Shown here one piece after another: positions 41,634 through 50,725 of a DNA stretch of 64,000 nucleotides. The DNA is from Bauldia litoralis (lineage in GTDB: Bacteria > Pseudomonadota > Alphaproteobacteria > Rhizobiales > Kaistiaceae), in assembly GCF_900104485.1 (NCBI RefSeq), contig NZ_FMXQ01000005.1, positions 372,001 to 436,000 of the forward strand, read 5' to 3'. A program made the translations under genes and the position numbers. Below the pieces are notes generated by a model. It made no database searches and had not been told where the DNA came from. It worked only from the letters and a program-made list of their open reading frames with translations. Position 1 is the stretch's first letter; each line of letters begins with the position of its first letter.

Positions 41634-42485
41634 TCACCGCCTCTCCAGCGACTGGCGCAAGCCATCGCCGAGCAGGCTGAATCCAACGGTTACGAGAAAG
41701 ATGCAGAGCCCCGGCCAGATCGACAGCCAGGACGCCGTAGCGATGTAGTCCTTGCCAACCGTCAGCATCGATCCCCAGGAGGGAGCCGGCGGCGGCCGGC
41801 CGAGGCCGAGGAAGGACAGGCTCGCCTCGGCGATCACCGCGACCGCCATCGCCAGCGTCGCCTGGACGATGATCGGCGGCATGAGGTTCGGGAAGATGTG
41901 GACGAAGAGCAGCCGGGTATTGGCGACGCCGACCGACCGGGCCGCCTCGATATAGGGCTCGGCCCGGACCTGAAGAGTGCGGGCGCGCGACAGGCGAATG
42001 AAGGCCGGCACCGCGGCAACGGCGATCGCCAGCGTCGCGTTGATCAGGCTGCCGCCGAGAAACAGCGCCAGCGCGATCGCCAGCATGATGCCCGGCACCG
42101 CGAGCAGCGTGTCGGTCAGCCGCGAGATGACGATGTCGGCGACGCCGCCGAAATAGCCGGCTGTCATGCCGAGTGGCACGCCGACCGCCAGCGCCACGGC
42201 GACCGAGCCGACGGCGGCGAACATCGAGGATTGGGCGCCCCACAGCAGCCGGGAGAGCACGTCGCGACCGAGCTCGTCGGTGCCGAGCAGATGGGCGAGC
42301 GACGGCGGCTGGAGGACGGCGCCCCAGTCGCTGGACAGCGGATCGTAGGGCGCCAGCAACGGCGCGGTCACTGCCATCAAGACGAAGAAGATGACGATGA
42401 CCGCGCCGACCCGTCCGGAGAAGGTCCGCCACAGAAGCCCGGTGACGCTGCGCCGGGCAGCGACTGTTTCGGCCGACGCGCTCAT
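41634..42485 (-). CDS. Peptide ABC transporter permease (DppC type)
   Basis: Inner-membrane subunit, 283 residues. It has the N-terminal OppC-type region (TAPLLAPYDPL, LLGTDELGRDVLSRLLWGA), six membrane segments and the coupling loop (YIEAARSVGVANTRLLFVHI, then FPNLMPPIIV). It overlaps the DppB-type gene by 4 bases, and the binding-protein gene follows after 67 bases. Confidence 0.95.
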   Translation of the reverse strand: MSASAETVAARRSVTGLLWRTFSGRVGAVIVIFFVLMAVTAPLLAPYDPLSSDWGAVLQPPSLAHLLGTDELGRDVLSRLLWGAQSSMFAAVGSVAVALAVGVPLGMTAGYFGGVADIVISRLTDTLLAVPGIMLAIALALFLGGSLINATLAIAVAAVPAFIRLSRARTLQVRAEPYIEAARSVGVANTRLLFVHIFPNLMPPIIVQATLAMAVAVIAEASLSFLGLGRPPPAPSWGSMLTVGKDYIATASWLSIWPGLCIFLVTVGFSLLGDGLRQSLERR

Positions 42486-43426
42486 GTCGCCCCCCGTCTG
42501 GTGCGGGGATCGAGGAAGACATAGGCGATGTCGGCGAGAAGGTTGAGGGTGATGTAGATGGCGCCCGAGCACAGCACCACCGCCTGCACGATCGGGTAGT
42601 CGCGGTTGAACACCGCATCGACCAGCAGCTTGCCGATACCGGGGATGGTGAAGATCCATTCGGTCAGCACCGAACCGCCGAGCAGTTGCCCGAACTCCAG
42701 CGCGCCGAGGGTGACGACCGGCACCAGCGCGTTGCGCAACGCATGCTTGATGATGATCCGCCAGCGCGGCATGCCCTTGGCATGGGCGGTGCGCACATAG
42801 TCGGAATGCAGCACCTCGATCATCGCGCTGCGGGTATGGCGCATCAGCACCGCCGCAAGCTGGCTGCCGAGCACGAAGGCCGGCATCAGCATCGTCCGGA
42901 AGCTCTGCCACGGGTCGACGAAGGGCGACACGTAGCCGGAGGCCGGCAGCAGTCCCCATTGCACCGACACCACCATGATCAGCAGGATGCCGAGCCAGAA
43001 ATTGGGGATCGAGAAACCGAGGATGCTGAAGACGCCGAGCGTCTGGTCGATCGCCGTCCCGGCGAAGACCGCGGCGATGATCCCGGAGGTGACGCCGATC
43101 AGGATGGCGAAGATCAGCGCCATGGTGGCGAGCTGGAAGGTCACCGGCAGCTTGCTCAAGACCAGCGTCGAGACCGGCTGGTTGAAGCGCATCGACATGC
43201 CGAGGTCGCCCTGCAGGGCGTTGCCGAGCCAGCGGACATATTGCACCGGGATCGGCTGGTCGAGGCCGAAGCGCTCGCTGATCGCGGCCAGCGTTTCCGG
43301 CGAGCGATCCTCGCCGGCGAGGATCGAGGCAATGTCGCCGGGCAGCAGCAGTTGCAGGCAGAAGACGACAATCGACAGCAGGAAGAGCGTCGCGACGATG
43401 CCGGCCAGCCGGCTGAGGAAGGGCAT
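42482..43426 (-). CDS. Peptide ABC transporter permease (DppB type)
   Basis: Inner-membrane subunit, 314 residues, six membrane segments. It has the N-terminal LFLLSIVVFCLQLLLPGD, the large periplasmic segment after it (FGLDQPIPVQYVRWLGNALQ), and the coupling loop YVRTAHAKGMPRWRIIIKHA, closing with the usual FLDPRTR. The ATG at 43426 shares an ATGA overlap with the preceding ATPase gene; the longer frame is ignored. Confidence 0.95.
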   Translation of the reverse strand: MPFLSRLAGIVATLFLLSIVVFCLQLLLPGDIASILAGEDRSPETLAAISERFGLDQPIPVQYVRWLGNALQGDLGMSMRFNQPVSTLVLSKLPVTFQLATMALIFAILIGVTSGIIAAVFAGTAIDQTLGVFSILGFSIPNFWLGILLIMVVSVQWGLLPASGYVSPFVDPWQSFRTMLMPAFVLGSQLAAVLMRHTRSAMIEVLHSDYVRTAHAKGMPRWRIIIKHALRNALVPVVTLGALEFGQLLGGSVLTEWIFTIPGIGKLLVDAVFNRDYPIVQAVVLCSGAIYITLNLLADIAYVFLDPRTRRGAT

Positions 43427-44493
43427 CAGGCGTCCTCCCCGGCAAGGAAGCGATCCTGCAGCCGGCGCAACCGGTCCTGCGCCGCCGCCGGCACCGGGCT
43501 GACCCCGGGCTCGAAGGGCGTCACCTCGGCGGCGCGGAAGCAGGCGCTGGCATGGTCCGGCCCGACATCGGCCAGCGGCGGGCTCGCCTCGCGGCAATGG
43601 TCCGTGACCAGCGGACAGCGGGCGGCGAAAGCGCATCCGGTACCGCTGCCGGCCCCATCGTCCGGTGGCAGCACCCGGTGGGCAGTCCGGGCGCCCGGCC
43701 GCGCCAGCGGCATCGCCTCCAGCAGTTCGCGCGTATAGGGATGTCGCGGCTCGCCGAAGACGGTCTTGACCGGCCCCATCTCGACGATGCGGCCGCGATA
43801 CATCACCGCGACCCGGTCGACGATCTGCCAGACGACGCCAAGGTCGTGCGAGATGAAGACGATCGACAGGTTCGATTCCGCCCGGATGTCGGCGATCAGG
43901 TTGAGGATCTGGGCGCGCACCGAAACGTCGAGGGCCGACACCGCCTCGTCGGCGACAACCAGGTCCGGCTCGACGGCCAGTGCCCGGGCGATGGCGATGC
44001 GCTGCCGCTGTCCGCCGCTGAACTGGTGCGGATAGGAGTCGGCATGACGCGGGTTGAGGCCGACCCGTTCGAGAAGGGCGGCGACACGGATACGAGCCTC
44101 GTCGCGACCGCAGATGCCGTGGACGATCAGCGGTTCGGCCAACTGGTAGCCGATGCTCAGCCGCGGATTGAGCGAGGCGAAGGGATCCTGGAAAACCATC
44201 TGCATCCCGCCGCGCCGTGAGCGCAGTTCCGACGGCGGCAGCGTGCTGAGATCCTGGCCGTTCAGCCGGATCGTGCCGGAGGTCGGCTCGATCAGCCGCA
44301 ACAGCAGCCGCGCGGTGGTCGACTTGCCCGAGCCGGACTCGCCGACAAGGCCGAGGGTCTCGCCGCGCCGCACGGAAAAGGAGACGCCGTTGACCGCCGC
44401 GACGGCGCGGATGTTGCGGCCGAACAGGCCGCCCTGCACGCGGAAGACCTTGGTCAGGTCCTTGACGTCGAGGGTGAGCGCCGGCGCGGTCAC
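43426..44493 (-). CDS. Peptide ABC transporter ATP-binding protein (DppF type)
   Basis: A 355-residue ATPase. Walker [10 protein letters not shown], signature FSGGQRQR, Walker B LVVADEAVSALDVSV, and the oligopeptide-transporter C-terminal segment with cysteines (GTGCAFAARCPL...DHC) that in relatives binds an Fe-S cluster. In the Walker B region Ala replaces the common Pro (DEAVS), as often in this family. The start is GTG at 44493, overlapping the stop of the upstream ATPase (GTGA). Confidence 0.95.
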   Translation of the reverse strand: MTAPALTLDVKDLTKVFRVQGGLFGRNIRAVAAVNGVSFSVRRGETLGLVGESGSGKSTTARLLLRLIEPTSGTIRLNGQDLSTLPPSELRSRRGGMQMVFQDPFASLNPRLSIGYQLAEPLIVHGICGRDEARIRVAALLERVGLNPRHADSYPHQFSGGQRQRIAIARALAVEPDLVVADEAVSALDVSVRAQILNLIADIRAESNLSIVFISHDLGVVWQIVDRVAVMYRGRIVEMGPVKTVFGEPRHPYTRELLEAMPLARPGARTAHRVLPPDDGAGSGTGCAFAARCPLVTDHCREASPPLADVGPDHASACFRAAEVTPFEPGVSPVPAAAQDRLRRLQDRFLAGEDA

Positions 44494-45488
44494 GGCTGGT
44501 CCGGATCGAGCGGCGCGCGCCAGCAGGCGGCTTCGTGAAGGGGGCCGATCTCGGCCAGCGGCGGAATCTCGCTGTTGCAGCGGTCGACGACGAAGGGACA
44601 GCGCGGCGCGAAGCGACAGCCGTCCAGTCGGTCGCCGGGCAGCGGCACGCGGCCGCGGATCGGGGTCAGGCGGCGCTTGTCCGACTGCCATTCCGGCGAG
44701 GCGCCCAGCAGGCCGATCGTATAGGGGTGCTCGGGTCTGACGAAGAGCTCGGCGATCGGCGAGCGCTCGACGATGCGCCCGGCATACATCACCACCACCT
44801 CGTCGGCCATTTCGGCGACCGCGCCGAGATCGTGGGTGATCAGCAGCAGCGCCGTCTTCGTCTCGCGCTGCAACTCGCGCAACAGGTCGAAGATCTCCGC
44901 CTGCACCGTGACGTCGAGCGCCGTCGTCGGCTCGTCGGCGATCAGCAGCGCCGGCGAACAGGCCAGCGCCATGGCGATCATCACCCGCTGGCGCATGCCG
45001 CCGGAAAAGGCGAAGGGGTAGTCGTCGATCCGCTCCGCCGCGCGCGGGATGCGCACCCGGTCGAGCAACGCGATGGCCCGCGCCCGTGCCGCCTTGCGGT
45101 CGAGCTTCAGGTGGAAGCGCAGCACCTCGGCGATCTGCTCGCCGACGGTCATCGTCGGGTTGAGCGAGGTCATCGGCTCCTGGAAGATCATGCCGATGCC
45201 GCGGCCACGCACGGACCGGAGGGCCTTGCCGCCCGGCGCCAGCAGGTCGCGGCCCTGAAAGCGGACGGCGCGGGCGGCGATCCGGCTGCGCCGCGCCTCG
45301 AGCAGGCCGAGGATCGCCATCACCGTAACGCTCTTGCCGCAACCGGATTCCCCGACCAGCGACAGGGTCTCGCCCTCGCCGATGGCGAATGAAACATCGG
45401 AGACGACGCGCGTCGGACCCGGGTCGGTCAGGAACTCGACCGACAGGCCGTCGACGCGCAGCACCGGTTCGCTCGCGATGCCCGTCAT
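44490..45488 (-). CDS. Peptide ABC transporter ATP-binding protein (DppD type)
   Basis: A 332-residue ATPase with Walker [10 protein letters not shown], signature [15 protein letters not shown], Walker [16 protein letters not shown], and the C-terminal cysteine segment ([15 protein letters not shown]). Two starts are possible: ATG at 45488 after GGGGGGAC, used here, or TTG at 45527 after AGGAG at good spacing. The conserved fold begins after either. The gene lies 44 to 83 bases downstream of the gamma-glutamyltransferase gene. Confidence 0.94.
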   Translation of the reverse strand: MTGIASEPVLRVDGLSVEFLTDPGPTRVVSDVSFAIGEGETLSLVGESGCGKSVTVMAILGLLEARRSRIAARAVRFQGRDLLAPGGKALRSVRGRGIGMIFQEPMTSLNPTMTVGEQIAEVLRFHLKLDRKAARARAIALLDRVRIPRAAERIDDYPFAFSGGMRQRVMIAMALACSPALLIADEPTTALDVTVQAEIFDLLRELQRETKTALLLITHDLGAVAEMADEVVVMYAGRIVERSPIAELFVRPEHPYTIGLLGASPEWQSDKRRLTPIRGRVPLPGDRLDGCRFAPRCPFVVDRCNSEIPPLAEIGPLHEAACWRAPLDPDQP

Positions 45489-45571
45489 GTCCCCCCGCGC
45501 AGTTTCATCGGCCACAGTGTCGTCCAAGAGTCTCCTGTCCCTCCATGGGTTCGATGGGTGTCAATGTCCGC

Positions 45572-47152
45572 CTAGAGCGCCAGGGCGCAGCCATCCTTGC
45601 GGGCGTCCGAGCCGCCGGTGAGCACACCGGTCTCCCAGTCGACCGTGATGCCATGGGCGCCACCGACCGCCTGTTCGGCCGGGGCGACCGTGTGGCCGGC
45701 CTCTGCAAGGGCCGGGCCGAGGTCGGCAAGCCGTGGCTCGAGGAACAGCGTTCCGTCGCGGAAGAAGCTGCGCGGCTCGTCGATCGCCGCCTGGATATCG
45801 AGCCCGCGATCGAGCAGCGCGCTGATGATCCGCGCCTGGCCGATCGGCTGGAACGGTCCGCCGGTGACGCCGAAGGCGGCGATCACCTTGCCGTCGCGCG
45901 ACACCATGCCGGGGATGATGGTGTGCAGCGGCCGCTTGCCCGGCGCCAGCGTGTTGGGATGGTCCGGCGTCAGCGTGAAGCCGATACCCCGGCAGTGGAA
46001 GGCGACCCCGGTCCCGGCATCGACCAGCCCGCAGCCGAAATTCTCGAACAGCGAACTGATCAGCGAAACGGCATTCCGCTCGCCGTCGATGACCGCGACA
46101 TAGGCGGTGTCGCCCCGCGCGGGATTATCGGCGCGCGTCGCCGGCCGGGAGAGATCGCCGATGCTGGCGGCGATACCGGCGGCGCGCGCCGTATCGAGGA
46201 ACCGCTCGACCGCGATCGCGCCATGGTCGGGATCGCCGATCGTGCGGTTGCGCTCCTCGAAGGCAAGCCGTGTGGCTTCGGCGAGCAGGTGATGGTAGCG
46301 AGCGCCCTCCGGCGGTTCGTCGGCGAAGCCGGCGGCGTCGAGGATGGCGAGCATCAGGAGTGTCGTCACGCCCTGCCCGTTGGGCGGGATCTGCCAGACG
46401 TCGCAGCCGTGGTAATCGAGGCTGACCGGCTCGACATAGGTGCCGCGGTGGCTGGCGAAATCCTCGGCGGCGTGATGCCCGCCCTGGTCGCGCAGGAAGG
46501 CGACCATCGAGTCGGCGACGGCGCCGGAATAGAAGGCGTCGGGTCCACCCTCGGCAATGGCGCGCAGCGTGCGACCGAGCGTCGGGCAGCGGATCACCTC
46601 GCCCGGCACCGGCGGCCGGCCGAGCGGCAGGTAGATGTCGCGCCCGCCTTCGTTGGACTTGAGCTTGGCCTCGGCGCCGGCCCATTCGAAGGCGACCTTC
46701 TGGTAGACCGGATAGCCTTCCTCGGCGTAGCGGATCGCCGGTTGAAGCGCCTCGGCCAGCGACAGCGTGCCGTGGTCGGCAAGCAACCGCGCAAGGCCCT
46801 CGACGACACCCGGAACCGTCACCGAATGGACGCTGGTCTCGGCGATGCGGTTGAGCGCGGGATCGCCGATCCCGGTTGCCGGCAGCGCCTTCGGCGAGCG
46901 GCCGCTGCCATTATAGCCGATCGGCGGGGTCGTCCCGTTCCTGCTGATCAGGGCGAAGCAGTCGCCGCCGATGCCGGTCGACTGCGGCTCGACGACGGCA
47001 AGCACCGCCGTCGCCACCACCGCGGCATCGATGGCGTTGCCGCCCGCGGTCAGGACCCGCAGCGCGGCGGCGCTGGCCAGCGGGTGCGACGAGGCAACCG
47101 CGCAGTCGCGGCCTGACACCGGAGATCGTCCTGGAAGGTAGAAATCACGCAT
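45572..47152 (-). CDS. Gamma-glutamyltransferase family protein
   Basis: A 526-residue Ntn-hydrolase of the gamma-glutamyltranspeptidase family. The N-terminal half has SSHPLASAAALRVLTAGGNA and VVEPQSTGIGGDCFAL, and the predicted autocleavage Thr is in ARGDTAYVAVID, giving large and small subunits. No Sec signal peptide is visible, so it may be cytoplasmic, unlike E. coli Ggt. It likely cleaves glutathione or gamma-glutamyl compounds. It heads the operon that continues with the peptide importer, suggesting capture and use of gamma-glutamyl peptides. Acylases of related sequence (cephalosporin acylase-like) are an alternative. Confidence 0.93.
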   Translation of the reverse strand: MRDFYLPGRSPVSGRDCAVASSHPLASAAALRVLTAGGNAIDAAVVATAVLAVVEPQSTGIGGDCFALISRNGTTPPIGYNGSGRSPKALPATGIGDPALNRIAETSVHSVTVPGVVEGLARLLADHGTLSLAEALQPAIRYAEEGYPVYQKVAFEWAGAEAKLKSNEGGRDIYLPLGRPPVPGEVIRCPTLGRTLRAIAEGGPDAFYSGAVADSMVAFLRDQGGHHAAEDFASHRGTYVEPVSLDYHGCDVWQIPPNGQGVTTLLMLAILDAAGFADEPPEGARYHHLLAEATRLAFEERNRTIGDPDHGAIAVERFLDTARAAGIAASIGDLSRPATRADNPARGDTAYVAVIDGERNAVSLISSLFENFGCGLVDAGTGVAFHCRGIGFTLTPDHPNTLAPGKRPLHTIIPGMVSRDGKVIAAFGVTGGPFQPIGQARIISALLDRGLDIQAAIDEPRSFFRDGTLFLEPRLADLGPALAEAGHTVAPAEQAVGGAHGITVDWETGVLTGGSDARKDGCALAL

Positions 47153-47366
47153 GGCGCCGGCCCTGGTCGGCGACGATACGCAGGAAGGGCCCCCTGCCCC
47201 TCGATCCTGATGATTTCACCCGCCTGCGTCCTCCCCATCCGAGCGCCATTCGCCATCTTCGGATGCGGCTGTCCCCTTAGCTAGGGACAATTATGCGCAT
47301 ATGGATGGGTCCACTTCGCGGACGCCCGAAAGAGCAGGGAATCGAAGGATATCGCGGGGTTGCGGC

Positions 47367-48047
47367 TCACGCGGGCCGTGTTCGCACCGAACCGCTCAAC
47401 CGCTTGTAGACGTGGACCATGAAGGCGGCGGCGAACAGCGGCGTGAAAAGGTTGAGGAGCGGCACGGCGAGGAAGAGCGCGATCAGCAGACCGGCAACGA
47501 AGACCGTTCCGCCATTCGCCCGCCGGAGCGCCCGCGCCTCGGCGCGACTCATGAACCGCCGGGCGGCCGCCTCGAAATATTCGCGGCCAAGCAGGTAGCC
47601 GTTGCCGACGAAGAAGGCGATCAGGTTGACCCCCGGCACCAGCAGCAGCGCCAGCGCGATCAGGTTGACGACGATGACGACGCCGGTGAAGGCGATGGTG
47701 TCGGTCAGCGCCGCGGCGATCGACAGGTCCTGCCCCGGCGGATCGGCGGGATAATGCTCCTGCTCGACGAGCGTGGCGACCTCGTCGGTGAACAGCCCGG
47801 AGAGAAGCGCCGCCGCCGGGGCGACGAGGAAGCCAAGCCCGATGAAGATTCCGACGCCGGCGATGATGGCGATCACCGTCTCGATCCACGGATAGCTCTG
47901 GATGTCGATCACCCAGCCGAGCAGGCCCTGGAGACCGAGCCAGATGACGAGGAGGACGGCGATCGTCAGGCCGAGCGACTTCCACAGCACAGAGCGGAAG
48001 GGCGGCGAGAAGATTTCCGAGAGCGCGAGGCGGGCGGCTGAGAACAT
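47367..48047 (-). CDS. EI24 domain membrane protein (CysZ-like)
   Basis: A 226-residue inner-membrane protein with four to six hydrophobic segments (LGLTIAVLLVIWLGLQGLLG, then VIAIIAGVGIFIGLGFLVAP and others). The EI24/CysZ family signature is seen in LLLVPGVNLIAFFVGNGYL followed by GREYFEAAARRFM. E. coli CysZ moves sulfate; many alphaproteobacterial members are annotated as sulfate-transport family without direct evidence. Standing alone here, its role is uncertain. Confidence 0.88.
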   Translation of the reverse strand: MFSAARLALSEIFSPPFRSVLWKSLGLTIAVLLVIWLGLQGLLGWVIDIQSYPWIETVIAIIAGVGIFIGLGFLVAPAAALLSGLFTDEVATLVEQEHYPADPPGQDLSIAAALTDTIAFTGVVIVVNLIALALLLVPGVNLIAFFVGNGYLLGREYFEAAARRFMSRAEARALRRANGGTVFVAGLLIALFLAVPLLNLFTPLFAAAFMVHVYKRLSGSVRTRPA

Positions 48048-48105
48048 GGAGCCTTAAGTGGCGATGCCGGTGCCGCCGATCAATGGCGGAAAGCGGCGTT
48101 TCGCC

Positions 48106-48606
48106 CTAGTCGGCAAGATCGGCGAGCAGGCCGTCGAGCGCCGCCTCGTCGAGACGACCGACCAGCCGGCCGTCGACCATCGCCGATGGCGCCACCGCGC
48201 AGAGCCCGAGGCAATAGACCGCCTCCAGCGTCACCCGGCCGTCGGCGGTTGTCCCGCCCGTGGCAATGCCGAGCCTCTGTTCCGCACGCGCCGCCAGCGC
48301 CTCGCCGCCGGTCGCCTGGCAGGCCTCGGCGCGGCAGAGCCGGACGACATGGCGGCCGGCCGGCATGCGCCGGAAGTCGTGGTAAAAGGTGACCACGCCA
48401 TGGACCTCGGCGCGGGTCAGGTTGAGCACGGCGGCGATGATCGGCAGCGCCGCCTCGTCGATGTAGCCGTAGGTTTCCTGCAGGTCGTGGAGGATCGGCA
48501 TCAGCGCGCCGTCGAGATGCTTCAGCGCCTCGGCGCGCGTCCGCACCGCGTCGGCATCGAAGGGTCGCAGGGCGGGCGAAACGACTGGAGACTGATCGGT
48601 TTGCAT
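48106..48606 (-). CDS. fdsG: NAD-dependent formate dehydrogenase gamma subunit-like protein
   Basis: A 166-residue thioredoxin-like [2Fe-2S] protein of the NuoE/FdsG family. Helical N-terminus with LMPILHDLQETYGYIDEAAL and AEVHGVVTFYHDFRRMP; four cysteine ligands in VRLCRAEACQ and AVYCLGLCAVAPS. In the soluble formate dehydrogenase FdsGBACD it passes electrons toward the flavin subunit. Here neither fdsB nor fdsA is adjacent: the neighbours are a CysZ-like gene and an L,D-transpeptidase gene. It is therefore an orphan copy, or serves another enzyme. Confidence 0.88.
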   Translation of the reverse strand: MQTDQSPVVSPALRPFDADAVRTRAEALKHLDGALMPILHDLQETYGYIDEAALPIIAAVLNLTRAEVHGVVTFYHDFRRMPAGRHVVRLCRAEACQATGGEALAARAEQRLGIATGGTTADGRVTLEAVYCLGLCAVAPSAMVDGRLVGRLDEAALDGLLADLAD

Positions 48607-48679
48607 GGGCTTCCATCGGCGGGGACTGTCCGCCCATCGTCGATGGAATGATCGCGCGGGTCAATCCGCTGTGTCGGCC

Positions 48680-49225
48680 TCAGATGATCAGCACCTGACT
48701 GCCGACCGGCACGCGATTATAGAGATCGATGACGTGGTCGTTGATCATCCGGATACAGCCGTTGGACACCGAACGACCGATCGACGCCGGCTCGGTGGTG
48801 CCGTGGATGCGCAGCATGGTGTCGACACCGTCCTTGTAGAGGTAGAGCGCGCGGGCGCCGAGCGGGTTGTTCGGTCCGCCGGGCATGCCGCCGGCGTAGC
48901 GCGCGTATTTCTGCGGCGCGGTGCGGATCATGGTGTCGGTCGGCCGCCATGACGGCCATTCCGCCTTGCGCCCAACCACGAGCTGCCCCTTGAAGGTCAG
49001 CCCGGCACGCCCGACGCCGATGCCGTAGCGCATGGCGAAGGGTGGATCGTCCATCAGAAAGAGCAGGTGGTTACCGGTGTCGACGATGATTGAGCCGTGC
49101 GGATAGGCGCGATAATAGACCCGCTGCGGCGCGTATTTGGGATCCACCTTGAACGGCGCCGCCGACGCAAGACGCGGCGCAAGCAAGGCGGCGCATCCGA
49201 AAAGCAGCGTCCTGCGGTCGAGCAT
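48680..49225 (-). CDS. L,D-transpeptidase (YkuD domain)
   Basis: A 181-residue exported enzyme with an N-terminal signal (MLDRRTLLFGCAALLAPRLA; the Arg pair and hydrophobic stretch allow Tat or Sec export). The YkuD catalytic motif is complete: HGTTEPASIGRSVSNGCIRM with the nucleophile Cys and catalytic His. Such enzymes make 3-3 peptidoglycan cross-links or attach outer-membrane proteins to peptidoglycan. It is a single gene, with no lipoprotein partner nearby. Confidence 0.93.
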   Translation of the reverse strand: MLDRRTLLFGCAALLAPRLASAAPFKVDPKYAPQRVYYRAYPHGSIIVDTGNHLLFLMDDPPFAMRYGIGVGRAGLTFKGQLVVGRKAEWPSWRPTDTMIRTAPQKYARYAGGMPGGPNNPLGARALYLYKDGVDTMLRIHGTTEPASIGRSVSNGCIRMINDHVIDLYNRVPVGSQVLII

Positions 49226-49316
49226 GTCGGCGGCAACCCGATTCTGGCGTCTGTCTCCCGTTCAAAGGGAGGCGAACGCCGAGAGAATCGCCGGAAGATG
49301 GCATTTTCGTGAGGGC

Positions 49317-49985
49317 TCAGAGGATGCCGTCGATCCACGCCGCGATGGTGGCGATCATCTCCGCGCGGACCTCGGCATCGGTCCGCCCGCTCGCCTTGCG
49401 GACGTGGAAGGAATGGTCGCCGTCCTCGAACAGGTGGAGCGTCGCCATGATGCCCAGCCGCCGGCACAGCGGCTTGAGCAGGTCCAGTTCGGCGAAGGTG
49501 TCGCGTGTTCCCTGCAGGAAGAGCATCGGCACGGCGACATCGTCGAGATGGGCGGCGCGCTCGTCGGAGGGCTTGCCGGGCGGATGCAGCGGAAAGCCGA
49601 GAAACACCAGGCCGTGCACGCCGGGCAGCGGTGCCTCGGCCTGCGCGGTCGAGGTCATCCGCCCGCCGAAGGACTTGCCGCCGGCAAGGAGGGGCAGGCC
49701 GGGCAGCCGCTTTCCCGCCTCGATCGCCGCGGCGCGCACTGTCGCGGTCGCCAGCGGCGGTCGGTCGGGGCGGCGGCTCTTCGCCTCCATGTAGGGAAAA
49801 TTGTAGCGGAGCGTCGCAATCCCCTCGCCGATCAGCCCGTCGGCGATCGACGCCATGAAGGGATGGTCCATGCCGGCGCCTGCGCCATGCGCCAGCACCA
49901 GGCAGGCGCGCGGGTCGGCTGGACGGTCGAGCAGCCCCGACACCGAGCGCTCCGCGTCGACCGCGATGACGACCGCCTCGCTCAT
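49317..49985 (-). CDS. Alpha/beta hydrolase (KANL3/Tex30-like)
   Basis: A 222-residue alpha/beta hydrolase. The oxyanion region is VLAHGAGAGMDHPFM, the nucleophile Ser lies in AGGKSFGGRM, the acid is probably in LQGTRDTF and the His in DGDHSFHVRK. The substrate is unknown. The ATG at 49985 overlaps the stop of the preceding hydrolase gene by 4 bases, so the two are coupled. Longer frames upstream are shadows of that gene. Confidence 0.9.
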   Translation of the reverse strand: MSEAVVIAVDAERSVSGLLDRPADPRACLVLAHGAGAGMDHPFMASIADGLIGEGIATLRYNFPYMEAKSRRPDRPPLATATVRAAAIEAGKRLPGLPLLAGGKSFGGRMTSTAQAEAPLPGVHGLVFLGFPLHPPGKPSDERAAHLDDVAVPMLFLQGTRDTFAELDLLKPLCRRLGIMATLHLFEDGDHSFHVRKASGRTDAEVRAEMIATIAAWIDGIL

Positions 49986-50704
49986 CCGACGCTGTCCCCG
50001 GCGATGATGCGATCGAGAAGATCGGCCAGCGCCTCCGGTGCGGTGATGTTCGGGGTGTGGCCGGCGTCCATCTCGTAGACGCGCCAGCCCGACCGGGCGC
50101 GGATCCGCGCGGCCATCGGAGCGAAGGGGTCTTCGTCGGTCTTGCGGGTGCAATGGATGTAGGCGCCGGTGATTCCCGCGCCGCCCCCGGTCAGCCTGAG
50201 GCGCTGCAGGAAGGCCTTGAACGGCATCCAGTTGCGCAGCGGGGTCAGCCATTCGGCGTCCTCCGGCGTGACGTCCGGCGCCAGGTCCTGGGGCGGCAGC
50301 CGCCAGCCATCGCCGAGGCGGCTGACGATCTCGCGCATCCGCTCGGCCTGGCTCGCCGGGCGAATCTCCAGGACGCTGTCGCCGTCCTCCGGCACGAAGG
50401 CGTCGAGATAGATCAGCGACTTGACCCGCTCCGGCGCGCGATCGGCGACCGCCGTGGCGACCATGCCGCCGTAGCTGTGGCCGAGCAGGACGAGGTCGCC
50501 GAGGTCCTCATATTCGAGAACGCTGAGGATATCGGCGACATGGGTCTCAAGGTCGATGGCGGGGCTGGCCAGATGGCTTCGCTCGCCGAGACCGGTATAG
50601 GTCGGCGTCAGCAACTCATGGCCGCGCGACGCCATCGGCCCGCGCATCCGCTTCCACGACCAGCCGCCCGACCAGGCGCCGTGGCAAACCAGGATTGTCG
50701 CCAT
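49982..50704 (-). CDS. Alpha/beta fold hydrolase (esterase-like)
   Basis: A 240-residue hydrolase related to the plant methylesterase/hydroxynitrile-lyase group and its bacterial relatives. Oxyanion motif LVCHGAWSGGWSWKRM, nucleophile Ser in LLGHSYGGMVAT, Asp likely in YLDAFVPEDGDS or further on, catalytic His in MDAGHTPNITAPEAL. No signal peptide, so cytoplasmic. It is followed directly by a second hydrolase gene with a 4-base overlap. Confidence 0.9.
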   Translation of the reverse strand: MATILVCHGAWSGGWSWKRMRGPMASRGHELLTPTYTGLGERSHLASPAIDLETHVADILSVLEYEDLGDLVLLGHSYGGMVATAVADRAPERVKSLIYLDAFVPEDGDSVLEIRPASQAERMREIVSRLGDGWRLPPQDLAPDVTPEDAEWLTPLRNWMPFKAFLQRLRLTGGGAGITGAYIHCTRKTDEDPFAPMAARIRARSGWRVYEMDAGHTPNITAPEALADLLDRIIAGDSVG

Positions 50705-50725
50705 TGTCCCGTCCCCGACGGCCGC

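Noticed and set aside
48106-48606. NADH dehydrogenase subunit nuoE
   Set aside because: The family is shared, but the short length, the residues around the cysteine motifs and the lack of nuo genes nearby fit the FdsG type better.
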